From Bog-473 sp963725895 (lineage in GTDB: Bacteria; Actinomycetota; Acidimicrobiia; Acidimicrobiales; RAAP-2), in NCBI GenBank assembly GCA_963725895.1, contig CAVSAJ010000001.1, positions 1,488,001 to 1,552,000 on the forward strand: DNA of 64,000 bases. Reading direction: 5' to 3'. Positions 54,493-63,251 of this stretch are shown one piece after another (the stretch's first letter is position 1; the number at the start of each line of letters is the position of its first letter). Both the position numbers and the translations under genes were made by a program. The notes below the pieces were generated by a model, which did not search any database, was not told where the DNA came from, and saw nothing but the letters and a program-made list of their open reading frames with translations.

Positions 54493-57400
54493 ATGCCCGG
54501 CATGGGTCGCTCGCTGCAGACGGGCAACTCACTCATCGTGTCGGCGTTCCACACCGCGCTCTTTCACCAGCTGCTGATCGTGTTGTTGGTCGTGGCCCTG
54601 TGCGCGATTGGTTTCAACGTCGTCCGGACGGTGCAGTACCGGCGGCTCCGGGCCGAGGGACGCACCTCCTTTCCCGTGGCTCGGGCGACGACCGCCGAGC
54701 CGCTCGCGCGTCGAGTCGTGCGGATCGGGTTCGCGTGCCTGTGGATCCTCGATGGCTTGTTGCAGCTGCAGTCGTCGATGCCCCTCGCACTTCCATCGGG
54801 TGTCATCCAACCCTCGGCGAGCTCCTCGCCGTCGTGGGTTCAGCACGTGGTCAACAGCGGGCTCACGATTTGGTCCGATCATCCCGTGGAGGCGGCCGCG
54901 GCCGCTGTCTGGATCCAGCTCGGGCTGGGTATCTGGCTTCTCGTCGCGCCGCGTGGACGGTGGTCGCGCTTCGGGGGTCTGGCCGGCGCGGGCTGGGGGC
55001 TTGTCGTCTGGGTGTTCGGCGAAGCCTTTGGTGGCATCTTCGCTCCGGGCCTTACGTGGCTGTTCGGGGCACCGGGCGCCGTTCTCTTCTATTGCGCGGG
55101 CGGCATTCTCGTCGCGCTGCCTGAGCGCGCGTACCGCTCGGCGCGGCTCGGGCGCGCGATCCTCGCTCTGGGCGGCATCTTCCTGATCGGCATGGCGGCC
55201 CTCCAGGCCTGGCCCGGCCGGGGGTACTGGCAAGGCCGCGGCGGCACGTTGACGACCATGGTGCAAGCGATGGCACAGACATCCCAACCGCGGTTCCTCT
55301 CGTCCTGGCTCGGCTCGTTCGGCTCGTTCGTGGCGGCGCACGGGTGGGGCGTCAACCTGTTCGTCGTGGTGTCGCTGGCGGGCATCGGGATCGTGTTCTT
55401 GAGCGGCCGACCGAAACCTGTCCTCGTGGCGCTCATCGCCTTCGGCGTCTTGAGCCTCGCCGATTGGGTGCTCATCGAGGACCTCGGATTCCTGGGAGGA
55501 GTTGGCACGGACCCCAATTCCATGTTGCCCATGGCGCTGTTCTTCGTGACGGGCTACGTGGCGCTGGTGCGGATCCCCCTTGCGACTGAGGTCGACGCGC
55601 CAAGCCCGGCCCTCGTGCAGGGCGACACCGACACGTCCGCAGAGACCGCCGCGCCGGGTCCGGCGGCACAGGCCCCGTGGTGGGAACGAGTCTCGTTCCC
55701 CGACGTCATGCGCACCGCCGCGGTCGTTGCCGCGCTCGGCATCGTGCTGATCGGGACTGCCCCCATGGCACTGGCCGCGGTCAACCGGCAGGCCGACCCG
55801 ATCCTCACTGAGGCGCTGGACGGCACGCCGAACACGCTTGACCTGCTCGCCCCGTCATTCCATCTGATCGACCAGCACGGCCGTCCTGTCAGCCTGGCCA
55901 GTCTGCGCGGCCATGTCGTCGCGCTGGCCTTCCTCGACCCCGTGTGCACCTCGGACTGCCCGCTCATCGCGCAGGAACTCCGTCAGGCCGATCAGCAGCT
56001 CTCCGCCCAGTGGGGTCACGTCGACTTCGTCGCCATCGTGGTCAACCCGATCTACCGTTCGTTGTCGTTCACCAACGAGTTCGACCGCCAGGAGGATCTC
56101 ACCCATCTTCCCAACTGGTACTACCTCACCGGTTCGGTGCCGGCCCTGCAGCGGGTGTGGGACTCGTACGGCGTGGAGGTGCAGACGGTCGCCAACGGGG
56201 CCATGGTGGCCCACAGCGAGCTCGCCTACGTGATTGACGCGCGTGGGATCGAACGCGACGCCCTCATCGATGATCCGGGACCAACCCAGGTCTTCGCGTC
56301 GTCGTTCTCCTCGTTGCTCACGAGTCGGATCGACCAAGTCCTCAATTTCGTGAGAATTCGCGTGCCGCGCCAGTCGGCACTGCGCACGACGGCTGCGTGT
56401 CTGCTCGTCTGTATCGTCGGCGTCGCTGTCGGCGCCACGCCGGCGTCGGCGTCGCCGACGGCCGTGCCACTCTCGAGTGCCGTCGAGACGCCGACCGGCT
56501 CGTGGGCGGTCCTGCCCATGGGGCTGCTGTCTGAGCCGTTGAACACGTTCTGGCAAGTGCTCCACGCCGGCCAGGGGTCGTCGCAGTGGTCGGTGGTCAC
56601 GCCACAGGGCGTCGCGGACAACGGAGGGCTCGTGATCGGCGCGTCCGCCATCTCAGCAGTGGTCGGCACGTTACCCAGTCAGCTCCTCCGGTTCTCGCCC
56701 CTCTCGGCGAGCGCCGACGGCGGGACGACCTGGAACCCGGTGTTCCTCCCGGGCGGCCTGGCGGCGCGTCCCGACGCCCTGGCCGACGCCGGGAGCACGA
56801 AGGGGGGATCGCTGGCCATCGTGGGCACCACCGTCCTGCGCGCCCGGCCGGGCCTGGCATCGTGGTCGTCCCTCGTGTCGTTGCGCACGCTGGCACCGTT
56901 GGCGCCGCGCTGCGGCGCCAACGGGCTCGACGCAGTCGCCGTGGCACCGACCGGCGCCCCGTTGGTCGCCACCGGGTGCCGGCACGGGGGAATTCTGGCC
57001 GTGTTCACGCGTTCGGGGAGATCCTGGACGCAAGCGGGAACCGACCTACCCCGGGGCTTAGCAGGACGGAGCTCGAGTGTGCTCCGACTCGAATCGGGCG
57101 CAGCGGTGACCACGGCGCTCGTCGCCGCCGGTCGGGGCGGCCATGATGCGCTGGCCGCGCTCTGGCAGCGGGCCGGCCACTGGACTGCGTCGGTCCCGCT
57201 TGGATTGTCTTCCAACTCGTCGCTGCTGGCGTCGTCCGTCGGCACGAGCGGGACAGTGACGGTCGTCCTAGGGCCAAAGAGCGCGCCGATGGGCTACGAC
57301 CTCGTGCCCGGTGGCGCCTGGACTCGTCTCCCCGCGTTGCCTCCGGGCACGACCGCGCTCGGCCCGTTCGAGACCGGTATCGGTCAGGGCGGCCCCTCCC

Positions 57401-57519
57401 TCGACGCGTTCACCGTGGCGAGGACGGAACTCGGCGTGTATGCGCTGACCCCGGCGGGTACGACGTGGGTCAAGGTCCAGAACACCCAGGTCCCGTTGGC
57501 CTACGGCTCGTCGAGTTAG
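54493..57519 (+). CDS. membrane domain / SCO1-like / secreted-domain fusion protein
   Basis: The 1008-residue frame holds three parts. Residues 1-390 are a polytopic membrane domain with CLWILDGLLQLQ and WVFGEAFGGIFAPG, paralogous to the repeat-split protein at 6-7 kb. Residues 440-610 are a SCO1/SenC domain with the copper motif C485-x3-C489 (CTSDC) and His574. From about 628 a signal-peptide-like stretch (TTAACLLVCIVGVAVGATPASA) leads to a secreted, sialidase/photosystem-II-stability-like beta-rich domain of about 350 residues. Either this is one long fusion or two genes joined in frame. SCO proteins deliver copper to oxidase CuA, which fits the ctaC cluster downstream. Confidence 0.75.
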   Translation: MPGMGRSLQTGNSLIVSAFHTALFHQLLIVLLVVALCAIGFNVVRTVQYRRLRAEGRTSFPVARATTAEPLARRVVRIGFACLWILDGLLQLQSSMPLALPSGVIQPSASSSPSWVQHVVNSGLTIWSDHPVEAAAAAVWIQLGLGIWLLVAPRGRWSRFGGLAGAGWGLVVWVFGEAFGGIFAPGLTWLFGAPGAVLFYCAGGILVALPERAYRSARLGRAILALGGIFLIGMAALQAWPGRGYWQGRGGTLTTMVQAMAQTSQPRFLSSWLGSFGSFVAAHGWGVNLFVVVSLAGIGIVFLSGRPKPVLVALIAFGVLSLADWVLIEDLGFLGGVGTDPNSMLPMALFFVTGYVALVRIPLATEVDAPSPALVQGDTDTSAETAAPGPAAQAPWWERVSFPDVMRTAAVVAALGIVLIGTAPMALAAVNRQADPILTEALDGTPNTLDLLAPSFHLIDQHGRPVSLASLRGHVVALAFLDPVCTSDCPLIAQELRQADQQLSAQWGHVDFVAIVVNPIYRSLSFTNEFDRQEDLTHLPNWYYLTGSVPALQRVWDSYGVEVQTVANGAMVAHSELAYVIDARGIERDALIDDPGPTQVFASSFSSLLTSRIDQVLNFVRIRVPRQSALRTTAACLLVCIVGVAVGATPASASPTAVPLSSAVETPTGSWAVLPMGLLSEPLNTFWQVLHAGQGSSQWSVVTPQGVADNGGLVIGASAISAVVGTLPSQLLRFSPLSASADGGTTWNPVFLPGGLAARPDALADAGSTKGGSLAIVGTTVLRARPGLASWSSLVSLRTLAPLAPRCGANGLDAVAVAPTGAPLVATGCRHGGILAVFTRSGRSWTQAGTDLPRGLAGRSSSVLRLESGAAVTTALVAAGRGGHDALAALWQRAGHWTASVPLGLSSNSSLLASSVGTSGTVTVVLGPKSAPMGYDLVPGGAWTRLPALPPGTTALGPFETGIGQGGPSLDAFTVARTELGVYALTPAGTTWVKVQNTQVPLAYGSSS

Positions 57520-57589
57520 CGCAACCATGGGGCCGGACCGGCACCCGGGCTACGGTGACCCAACATCCTGCATTTGAGGGAGCGGGCCA

Positions 57590-58507
57590 GTGAGTTACGT
57601 CCTTGACAACTGGAGCTTCGACCCCTTCATCATCGTGGTGACCCTGCTCGTCGTGCTCCACGAAATGGGCCTGGCCAACCTGCGTCGTCGCTCGATCACG
57701 GCGCGAACGCGCAAGCGCCGTCGCAACTCCCTCTTCTTCTACGGGGGCCTTGCCCTCCTGTTGCTCACCGTCACGTCGCCGATCGACTACTGGTCCGACG
57801 ATTACTTCTTCGTGCACATGATCGAGCACATCCTCATCGCGTTCTTCGCGCCGATCCTCATCGTGGCCGGCGCGCCCTGGCTGCCGCTTCTCCACGGCCT
57901 GCCGGTGAGGCTGCGGCGACGCGTGGTGCGTTTCTTCTTGCTCGGCCGCTTCTCGCAGGGGCTGCGTGCCGCCGGGCGCTTCATCGTCGACCCTTGGACG
58001 GCGCTCGTCTCGTTCAACGTCGTCATGGTGGTCTGGCACTTCCCTGCCCTCTTCGACTACGCCGAAGAGAACCAGGCCGTTCACATCGGACTGATGCACT
58101 CGAGCCTGTTCGTGACCGGGGTCCTCTTCTGGCTTCAGATCATCCCGTCCTACCCCTTCCGCATGAAGGCGTCGGCGCTCTGGCAGATCGGGGCCATCAT
58201 CTCGACGAACGTCGTCATGTTCCTCCTGGCCATGGCGATGTCGATCTTCTCCGACACGAGCTGGTACTCGGTGTACGCCAACGTGCCGGGGGTGACGCTG
58301 TCGCCCTACGCCGATCAACAGATCGGTGCCGCCATCTTGTGGGTGTGCGGGGACTTCTGGGCCGTTCCGGCGCTGATCGTGACCGTCCGGCGCGCCTTGG
58401 ACGACAAGGAGGGGTTCTCACTCAGTGTGGATCGCCTCTTGCGCCGTGACCCGGGCCCACCGCTCGAGGCATTCCGCCAACCGGCCGAGCGGGTGCCGCC
58501 CGGCTGA
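57590..58507 (+). CDS. ctaG: cytochrome c oxidase assembly protein CtaG (caa3 type)
   Basis: The 305-residue protein has about seven membrane helices and the family motifs MIEHILIAFFAPILIVAGAPWLPL, WHFPALFDYAEENQAVH, MHSSLFVTGVLFW and YADQQIGAAILWVCGDFWAVP. CtaG helps insert copper and assemble caa3-type cytochrome c oxidase. It is the first of two CtaG-type genes flanking the oxidase subunits. Confidence 0.88.
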   Translation: MSYVLDNWSFDPFIIVVTLLVVLHEMGLANLRRRSITARTRKRRRNSLFFYGGLALLLLTVTSPIDYWSDDYFFVHMIEHILIAFFAPILIVAGAPWLPLLHGLPVRLRRRVVRFFLLGRFSQGLRAAGRFIVDPWTALVSFNVVMVVWHFPALFDYAEENQAVHIGLMHSSLFVTGVLFWLQIIPSYPFRMKASALWQIGAIISTNVVMFLLAMAMSIFSDTSWYSVYANVPGVTLSPYADQQIGAAILWVCGDFWAVPALIVTVRRALDDKEGFSLSVDRLLRRDPGPPLEAFRQPAERVPPG

Positions 58508-58597
58508 GCCCGCCGGCACCGGTCTGGTCCGATGCGTCCGGTATTCGTCCCGGGCAGCCAGCGTTGCAGCATTTTTCCGTCGTGGACGGCGGAATGA

Positions 58598-58626
58598 TTG
58601 ACGGCGCAGTAAAGGAATCGTAACGT
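58598..58626 (+). promoter_or_regulatory. putative sigma70-type promoter of the oxidase operon
   Basis: TTGACG (58598-58603) and TAACGT (58621-58626) are separated by 17 bases, about 55 bases before the cupredoxin-like gene. The -35 is good, the -10 only moderate. Nearby direct repeats (CGCAGTAAAG/CGCAGTAGAG) could be a regulator site. Confidence 0.4.
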
Positions 58627-58681
58627 CGCAGTAGAGCTGTTTTTGAGACTCTGCTGGGTCTTGGAGCTTCGGGAGGGATCC

Positions 58682-59350
58682 ATGAGCTTGGCGTGGAAGG
58701 TGACCGTCACGGTTGTCCTCTTCGCCATCTGTGCCGCAGCCGCAGTCATCCTGATCGTCGCCCTCCTCGGCACCCCGCCCGTCGTCGCCTACAGCTCCTC
58801 GGCGCCGGGCCAGCCTGTGGCAGTCACGCTCCAGTCCGTCGGGTCCTATGGTTCGGCTCCCCACCCGACCTGGGTGTCGTACCTCGTCCGGTCGCCTCAG
58901 GGGCAGTGGGTCCATACGACCGTGTTTCAGGTGCCCCAGCACACCCGGATCAACTTCACGATCTACAACTACGACTCGGGAAGCCCGCTGCGGAACCAGC
59001 AACTCGGCCAGGTCACGGGTACCTACGGCAACGTCGCCACCCTCAACGGGAAGCCGTTCCGGGTGATCAATTCGAACGCGGGGAACGGCGTGGGGCACAC
59101 CTTCTCCATCCCGTCGCTCGGCGTGAGCGTCCCGCTCTATGGCAACAGCTCGAACGCCAACCTCTGCGCGGCGGCCCCCTGCACCACGAAGTCGCCCTAC
59201 AAGATCGTCAGGTTCTCCATCACCAGCCCCGGCCCCGGCGACTACCGGTGGCAGTGCTTCGTCCCGTGCGGGCTCGGTTTCCTCTACGGCAACGGTGGGC
59301 CGATGTCGACGCTCGGCTACATGGCCGGCTTCATGAAGGTGGTGGCGTGA
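58682..59350 (+). CDS. membrane-anchored cupredoxin-like protein
   Basis: The 222-residue product has an N-terminal membrane helix (VTVTVVLFAICAAAAVILIVALLG) and a cupredoxin-type beta domain ending YRWQCFVPCGLGFLYGNGGPMSTLGYM. The Cys/Cys/Met arrangement, with His in GVGHTFSI upstream, resembles a copper or CuA-like site. It could be an electron carrier to the oxidase or a copper-delivery protein. GGAGGG precedes ATG 58682, and its stop overlaps the ctaC start (GTGA). Confidence 0.8.
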   Translation: MSLAWKVTVTVVLFAICAAAAVILIVALLGTPPVVAYSSSAPGQPVAVTLQSVGSYGSAPHPTWVSYLVRSPQGQWVHTTVFQVPQHTRINFTIYNYDSGSPLRNQQLGQVTGTYGNVATLNGKPFRVINSNAGNGVGHTFSIPSLGVSVPLYGNSSNANLCAAAPCTTKSPYKIVRFSITSPGPGDYRWQCFVPCGLGFLYGNGGPMSTLGYMAGFMKVVA

Positions 59351-60324
59351 GCGACACGCAGGCGGCGGGCGCCACGCCGACGCCCGCCACGACCGAGCGG
59401 ATGGCCGCCCCCGATCAGACCCACCACTGGTGGCGACTGATCGCCATCTGGGTCGTGCTCTCGGCCATCGCCGACCCGCTTTTCTATTACCTGGCCGGGC
59501 CACACATGCCGCCCGGCACCATGACCGACGTCGCCCAGGGCGCACAGTTCGACTTCAACGTGCTGATGGTCTGCGCAATCCCGGTCGTGCTCGCCGTGTG
59601 GATCTACCTGCTGTACGCCGTCATCACGTGGAGGGCGTCGCGGGGCGGCCCCGAGCCTGTCGGGGGCCCGGCGGCGCGAGGCCATCTCGCCCTCCAGGTC
59701 GGCTGGATCGTCAGCACCTCGGTCCTGGTCATGTTCCTGTTCGGCTTCGGCACCTACGAGCTGGTGCAACCGGAGGGCGCTGGCGGCGGCGAGGGCGCGA
59801 GCCCCATCTGGACGCCGGCCTCCAAGACGATCCTGCCGATCCAGGTCATCGGACAGCAGTGGAAGTTCACCTATCGCTACCCCACCTTTGGCGGCTTCGA
59901 GACGGACGAGCTCGTCGTCCCCAACGACACCACCATCCAATTCAACGTCACGTCACTCGATGTGATCCACAGCTTCTGGGCGTACCAGCTCGGCGTGAAG
60001 GCCGACGCCAACCCGGACTACAACAACGTGGCGTACGCGACGACCCAGCAGCTCGGCTCCTTCGTCGTTCGCTGCGCGGAGCTGTGTGGCATCTGGCATG
60101 GCGCCATGTACAACTACGGAGAGGTCGTGACCAAGCAACAATTCGAGGGCTGGGCCACGCTGACCGCGGCCCGGCTGCGCCACAACACCGCGCTGCTGCC
60201 GCCGTATCGCCTGACGTACACGCCCGACGCGAACGGTGCCGACGGTGGCTACTACCCCGACAGCGTCGATCCCTACTCGAAGATGGAGCAGTACGGCGCT
60301 CCGCAGGCCCACGGGGCCGGCTGA
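59347..60324 (+). CDS. ctaC: cytochrome c oxidase subunit II
   Basis: The 325-residue product has two N-terminal helices and the CuA domain with SLDVIHSFWAYQLGVKADANP and CAELCGIWHGAMYNYGEV, giving His, Cys, Cys, His and Met ligands. It receives electrons from cytochrome c or the cupredoxin. There is no fused heme domain. GTG 59347 overlaps the upstream gene's stop. Confidence 0.95.
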   Translation: MSDTQAAGATPTPATTERMAAPDQTHHWWRLIAIWVVLSAIADPLFYYLAGPHMPPGTMTDVAQGAQFDFNVLMVCAIPVVLAVWIYLLYAVITWRASRGGPEPVGGPAARGHLALQVGWIVSTSVLVMFLFGFGTYELVQPEGAGGGEGASPIWTPASKTILPIQVIGQQWKFTYRYPTFGGFETDELVVPNDTTIQFNVTSLDVIHSFWAYQLGVKADANPDYNNVAYATTQQLGSFVVRCAELCGIWHGAMYNYGEVVTKQQFEGWATLTAARLRHNTALLPPYRLTYTPDANGADGGYYPDSVDPYSKMEQYGAPQAHGAG

Positions 60325-60386
60325 CATGAGCGCGCATCACCGCGGACCAAGACAACACCAACCTGCCGAGACGAGGGTGCACCGGT

Positions 60387-62421
60387 ATGGCGATTGACAC
60401 CACCCAGGTCGACGAGTTCGAGTACCCGGGCGAGGAGGACGTCGGCGAACAGCCCCCCCTGGTGCCGCCATGGCGCCGCTCGGCCTGGCTGCGCCCGCAC
60501 GTGCTGTGGGCCATGGCGGGCGCCGTCGTCGGCTACCTGATCGGCCACTGGCTCGGCAACGTCATCGCAAGCGGGTACACCCAAGTCCAGGACACCGGGC
60601 AGAACGACGTGGCCATCGTGCTCGGCCTGGTGCTCGGAGTGGTCGGTTGGATGGCCGGCATCGGCGGGCTCACCTATCCGCTGGCCAAAGTCCTGGGGCA
60701 CGAGCCGATCCCGATGCCGCCCGAGAAGAGTTGGGTGCGCTACTTCCGCATGACGGACGACCACAAGGTGGTGGGCTACCAGTACGCCGTCGGCGTGCTG
60801 CTGTTCCTCTTCACCGGCGGGCTGCTCGCCATGCTCATCCGCACCGAGTTGCTCAGCCCGACCAGCCATGTGTTCGGTCCCGGGGTCTACATCGCGATCG
60901 TCAGCGAGCACGGGACGATCATGATGATGATGGCCTCCTCCGCGGTGGTGGGGCCGCTCGGAAACTGGCTCGTCCCGCTCATGATCGGCTCCCGGCGCAT
61001 GGCCTACCCGCGGGTCGAGTCCTTCTCGTTCTGGATCTTCGCCGCCGGCTACCTCGTGATTGTCGAGCGCGCTGCTCTTCGGCGGCTTCCCGACAGGGTG
61101 GACGGGCTACGCCCCGCTGCAGACGCAGTCGTCCGGAGGGATGGATTCGTATCTCGTCGGGTTCGGGGTGATTGGCATCGGGATGATCTTGGCCGGCTTC
61201 AACCTCGCCGCCACCATCATCAACTACCGCGCGCCCGGCATGACCTGGGGCCGGGTGCCCATCTTCGTGTGGGGCATCCTCGCCACCACCGCGCTGCTCA
61301 CACTGGCCACGCCCACCTTGGTGGTGGCCTGCCTCACCGGGATCCTCGACCGCACGGCAGAAACGGCGTTCTTCGTGAACGAGCACGGCGGCAGCAGCTT
61401 CCTGTGGCAGAACCTCTTCTGGTTCTTCGGACACCCAGAGGTCTACATCATGGCCCTGCCCGGGTTCGGCATCGTGATGGAGCTCCTCCCGGTCTTCACC
61501 CGCAAGCCGCTCTTCGCGTACCGGGTGGCCGCGGCCGGAATGCTCGGCGTTGCGCTGCTCTCGTTCTTCGTCTGGCAGCACCACTTGTTCCAAAGCGGCA
61601 TCAACCCCGACATGCGACCGTTGTTCATGCTGACGACGGAGCTCATCTCCATCCCGACCGGCTTCTTGTACCTCGTCACCCTCGGCACCCTCTGGAAGGC
61701 CAAAATCAGATTCGACACCCCGATGCTGTTCTGTCTCGGCATGCTGTTCAACTTCTTGATCGGCGGCGTGACCGGCGTGTTCCTCTCCGACGTCCCCGTC
61801 AACGTGACTGTGCACGGGAGCTTCTTCGTGTTGGCCCACTTCCATTACACGATCATGGGAGGCCTTATCTTCGCCCTCTTTGCCGGGTTCTACTACTGGT
61901 TCCCCAAGATCACGGGCAAGACGATGAACCGCAAGCTGAGCAAGTGGCACTTCTGGACCTTCTTCGTCTTCTTCAACCTCACGTTCTTCCCCATGTTCTT
62001 GATTGGGATCTTGGGCCAGCCCCGGCGTGTGTTCGAGTACGCAAGCAACCTGCAGACCCTGAACGACATCGCGAGCTTCAGCGCCTACTTCCTGGGCGCC
62101 TCGTTCCTGCTCTTCATCGTGAACTTCATCTGGTCGATCTACCTGAACCCGCACCCGGCGCCGCAGAACCCATGGAACTCGCTCGGCCTGGAATGGCAGA
62201 CGCCCACACCGGTGCCCTGGTACAACTTCGACCGCATCCCCGTCATCATGAACGACCCCTATCACTACGGGGAGCCGAACGCGGCGCCCGTGGCAGACCT
62301 GGGGCGAGTCATGGCCACGGTGGGTGCGCCGGGCGAACCGGTCGGGTCGGGCGAACCGCTCGGACCGGACGAAGCTGGGGGCATCGAACGCGGCGGTGAT
62401 CCGCGCCCGCCGATGGAGTGA
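60387..62421 (+). CDS. ctaD: cytochrome c oxidase subunit I, frameshifted
   Basis: Subunit I holds the heme and CuB centre. The first 220 residues (through SFWIFAAGYLVI) are in one frame, and the rest from SSALLFGGFPTGWTGY in another. Motifs include SEHGTIMMMM, GHPEVYIMALPGFG, FVWQHHLFQSG, the K-pathway region and LAHFHYTIMGGL. One extra base, or two missing, near 61060 (GTGATTGTCGAG) explains the break. The corrected product is 677 residues with an N-terminal extension of about 120 residues before the first conserved helix. As a core respiratory gene it is probably intact in the organism. Confidence 0.95.
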
Positions 62422-62432
62422 GCGAGGAGGCC

Positions 62433-63110
62433 ATGGCACAGCAACCGGTCGACAACGAACAGTTCGAGAGCTTCCCCGAACTCAAGGAGACGCCGGAGGA
62501 GATCGCGTTCGAGCTACGCGCCCAGGAAGGCGCGCTCTGGACCGGGAGCCGGCTGCTCATCGGCATCTTCGCCTTCGCGTTCGCCGCGCTGGCCTTCGCC
62601 TACTTCTACCTGCGCTCGGCGAACAACGAGGATCTGTGGCGGCCGGGAGGCATCACCGCACCGACCGGTATCGGTGCCGCCATTTTCGCGGTCACGGTGG
62701 CCAGCGCCCTGCTCGTCCAGTTCGGAGAGCGACGCTTCCGGATCAACGAGACGCTGGACTGGCAGGTGGCGGGATGGACGGCCGTGGCGGGTGGCCTCCT
62801 CGCCGTCGGACTCCAGATCTGGCAGCTCACCGAGCTGCCCTTCTTCCCGGGCTCGAGCGGCTACGCCTCGTGCTTCATCGCGTGGGGGGCGATGAACATC
62901 GGGCTCCTGCTGAGTGGGACCTACTGGATCGAGACGATCCTCGCCCGCGAGCTCCGATTGCGACGGGCGATGGCGCAGGACGGCGGCGCCAGCACCTCGG
63001 CCCTGCCGGTGGCCCGGCTGCTCCGCGTCAACCTGAACGGCTGCACCTACTTCTGGGGCTTCATCGGGCTGCTGGCGACGTTCTTCTGGGTACTCTTCTA
63101 TGTCATCTGA
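62433..63110 (+). CDS. ctaE: cytochrome c oxidase subunit III
   Basis: The 225-residue product has five predicted helices, including LLIGIFAFAFAALAFAYFYLRS and FWGFIGLLATFFWVLFYVI, and resembles short heme-copper oxidase subunit III proteins. A GAGGAGG site precedes ATG 62433; an in-frame GTG five codons earlier is less likely. It is the third oxidase subunit in order. Confidence 0.8.
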   Translation: MAQQPVDNEQFESFPELKETPEEIAFELRAQEGALWTGSRLLIGIFAFAFAALAFAYFYLRSANNEDLWRPGGITAPTGIGAAIFAVTVASALLVQFGERRFRINETLDWQVAGWTAVAGGLLAVGLQIWQLTELPFFPGSSGYASCFIAWGAMNIGLLLSGTYWIETILARELRLRRAMAQDGGASTSALPVARLLRVNLNGCTYFWGFIGLLATFFWVLFYVI

Positions 63111-63128
63111 GCCCAGAGGAGGGTGTCC

Positions 63129-63251
63129 GTGATCGCTGACCTTGCCGGAACCCAGGCTCTCACCTTCGCCATCCCGATCGGGACCCTCACCCTCGTGTGC
63201 CTCTGGGGCTTTTTCGTGCGCCGGCCCACGAAGCGCCGCCAGACGAGATGA
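63129..63251 (+). CDS. 40-residue membrane protein in the oxidase operon
   Basis: The product starts IADLAGTQALTFAIPIGTLT and has one membrane helix, then a basic end RRPTKRRQTR. A GAGGAGGG site precedes GTG 63129, and its stop overlaps the next ATG by four bases (ATGA). Its position between ctaE and a CtaG-type gene suggests a small oxidase subunit or assembly factor (subunit IV-like). No homology claim is made. Confidence 0.6.
   Translation: MIADLAGTQALTFAIPIGTLTLVCLWGFFVRRPTKRRQTR

Noticed and set aside
3172..62421. Genome-wide programmed +1 frameshifting as the cause of the broken genes
   Set aside because: The shift sites share no slippery codon or stop-codon context, and the affected genes are unrelated; sequence errors or decay explain them better.
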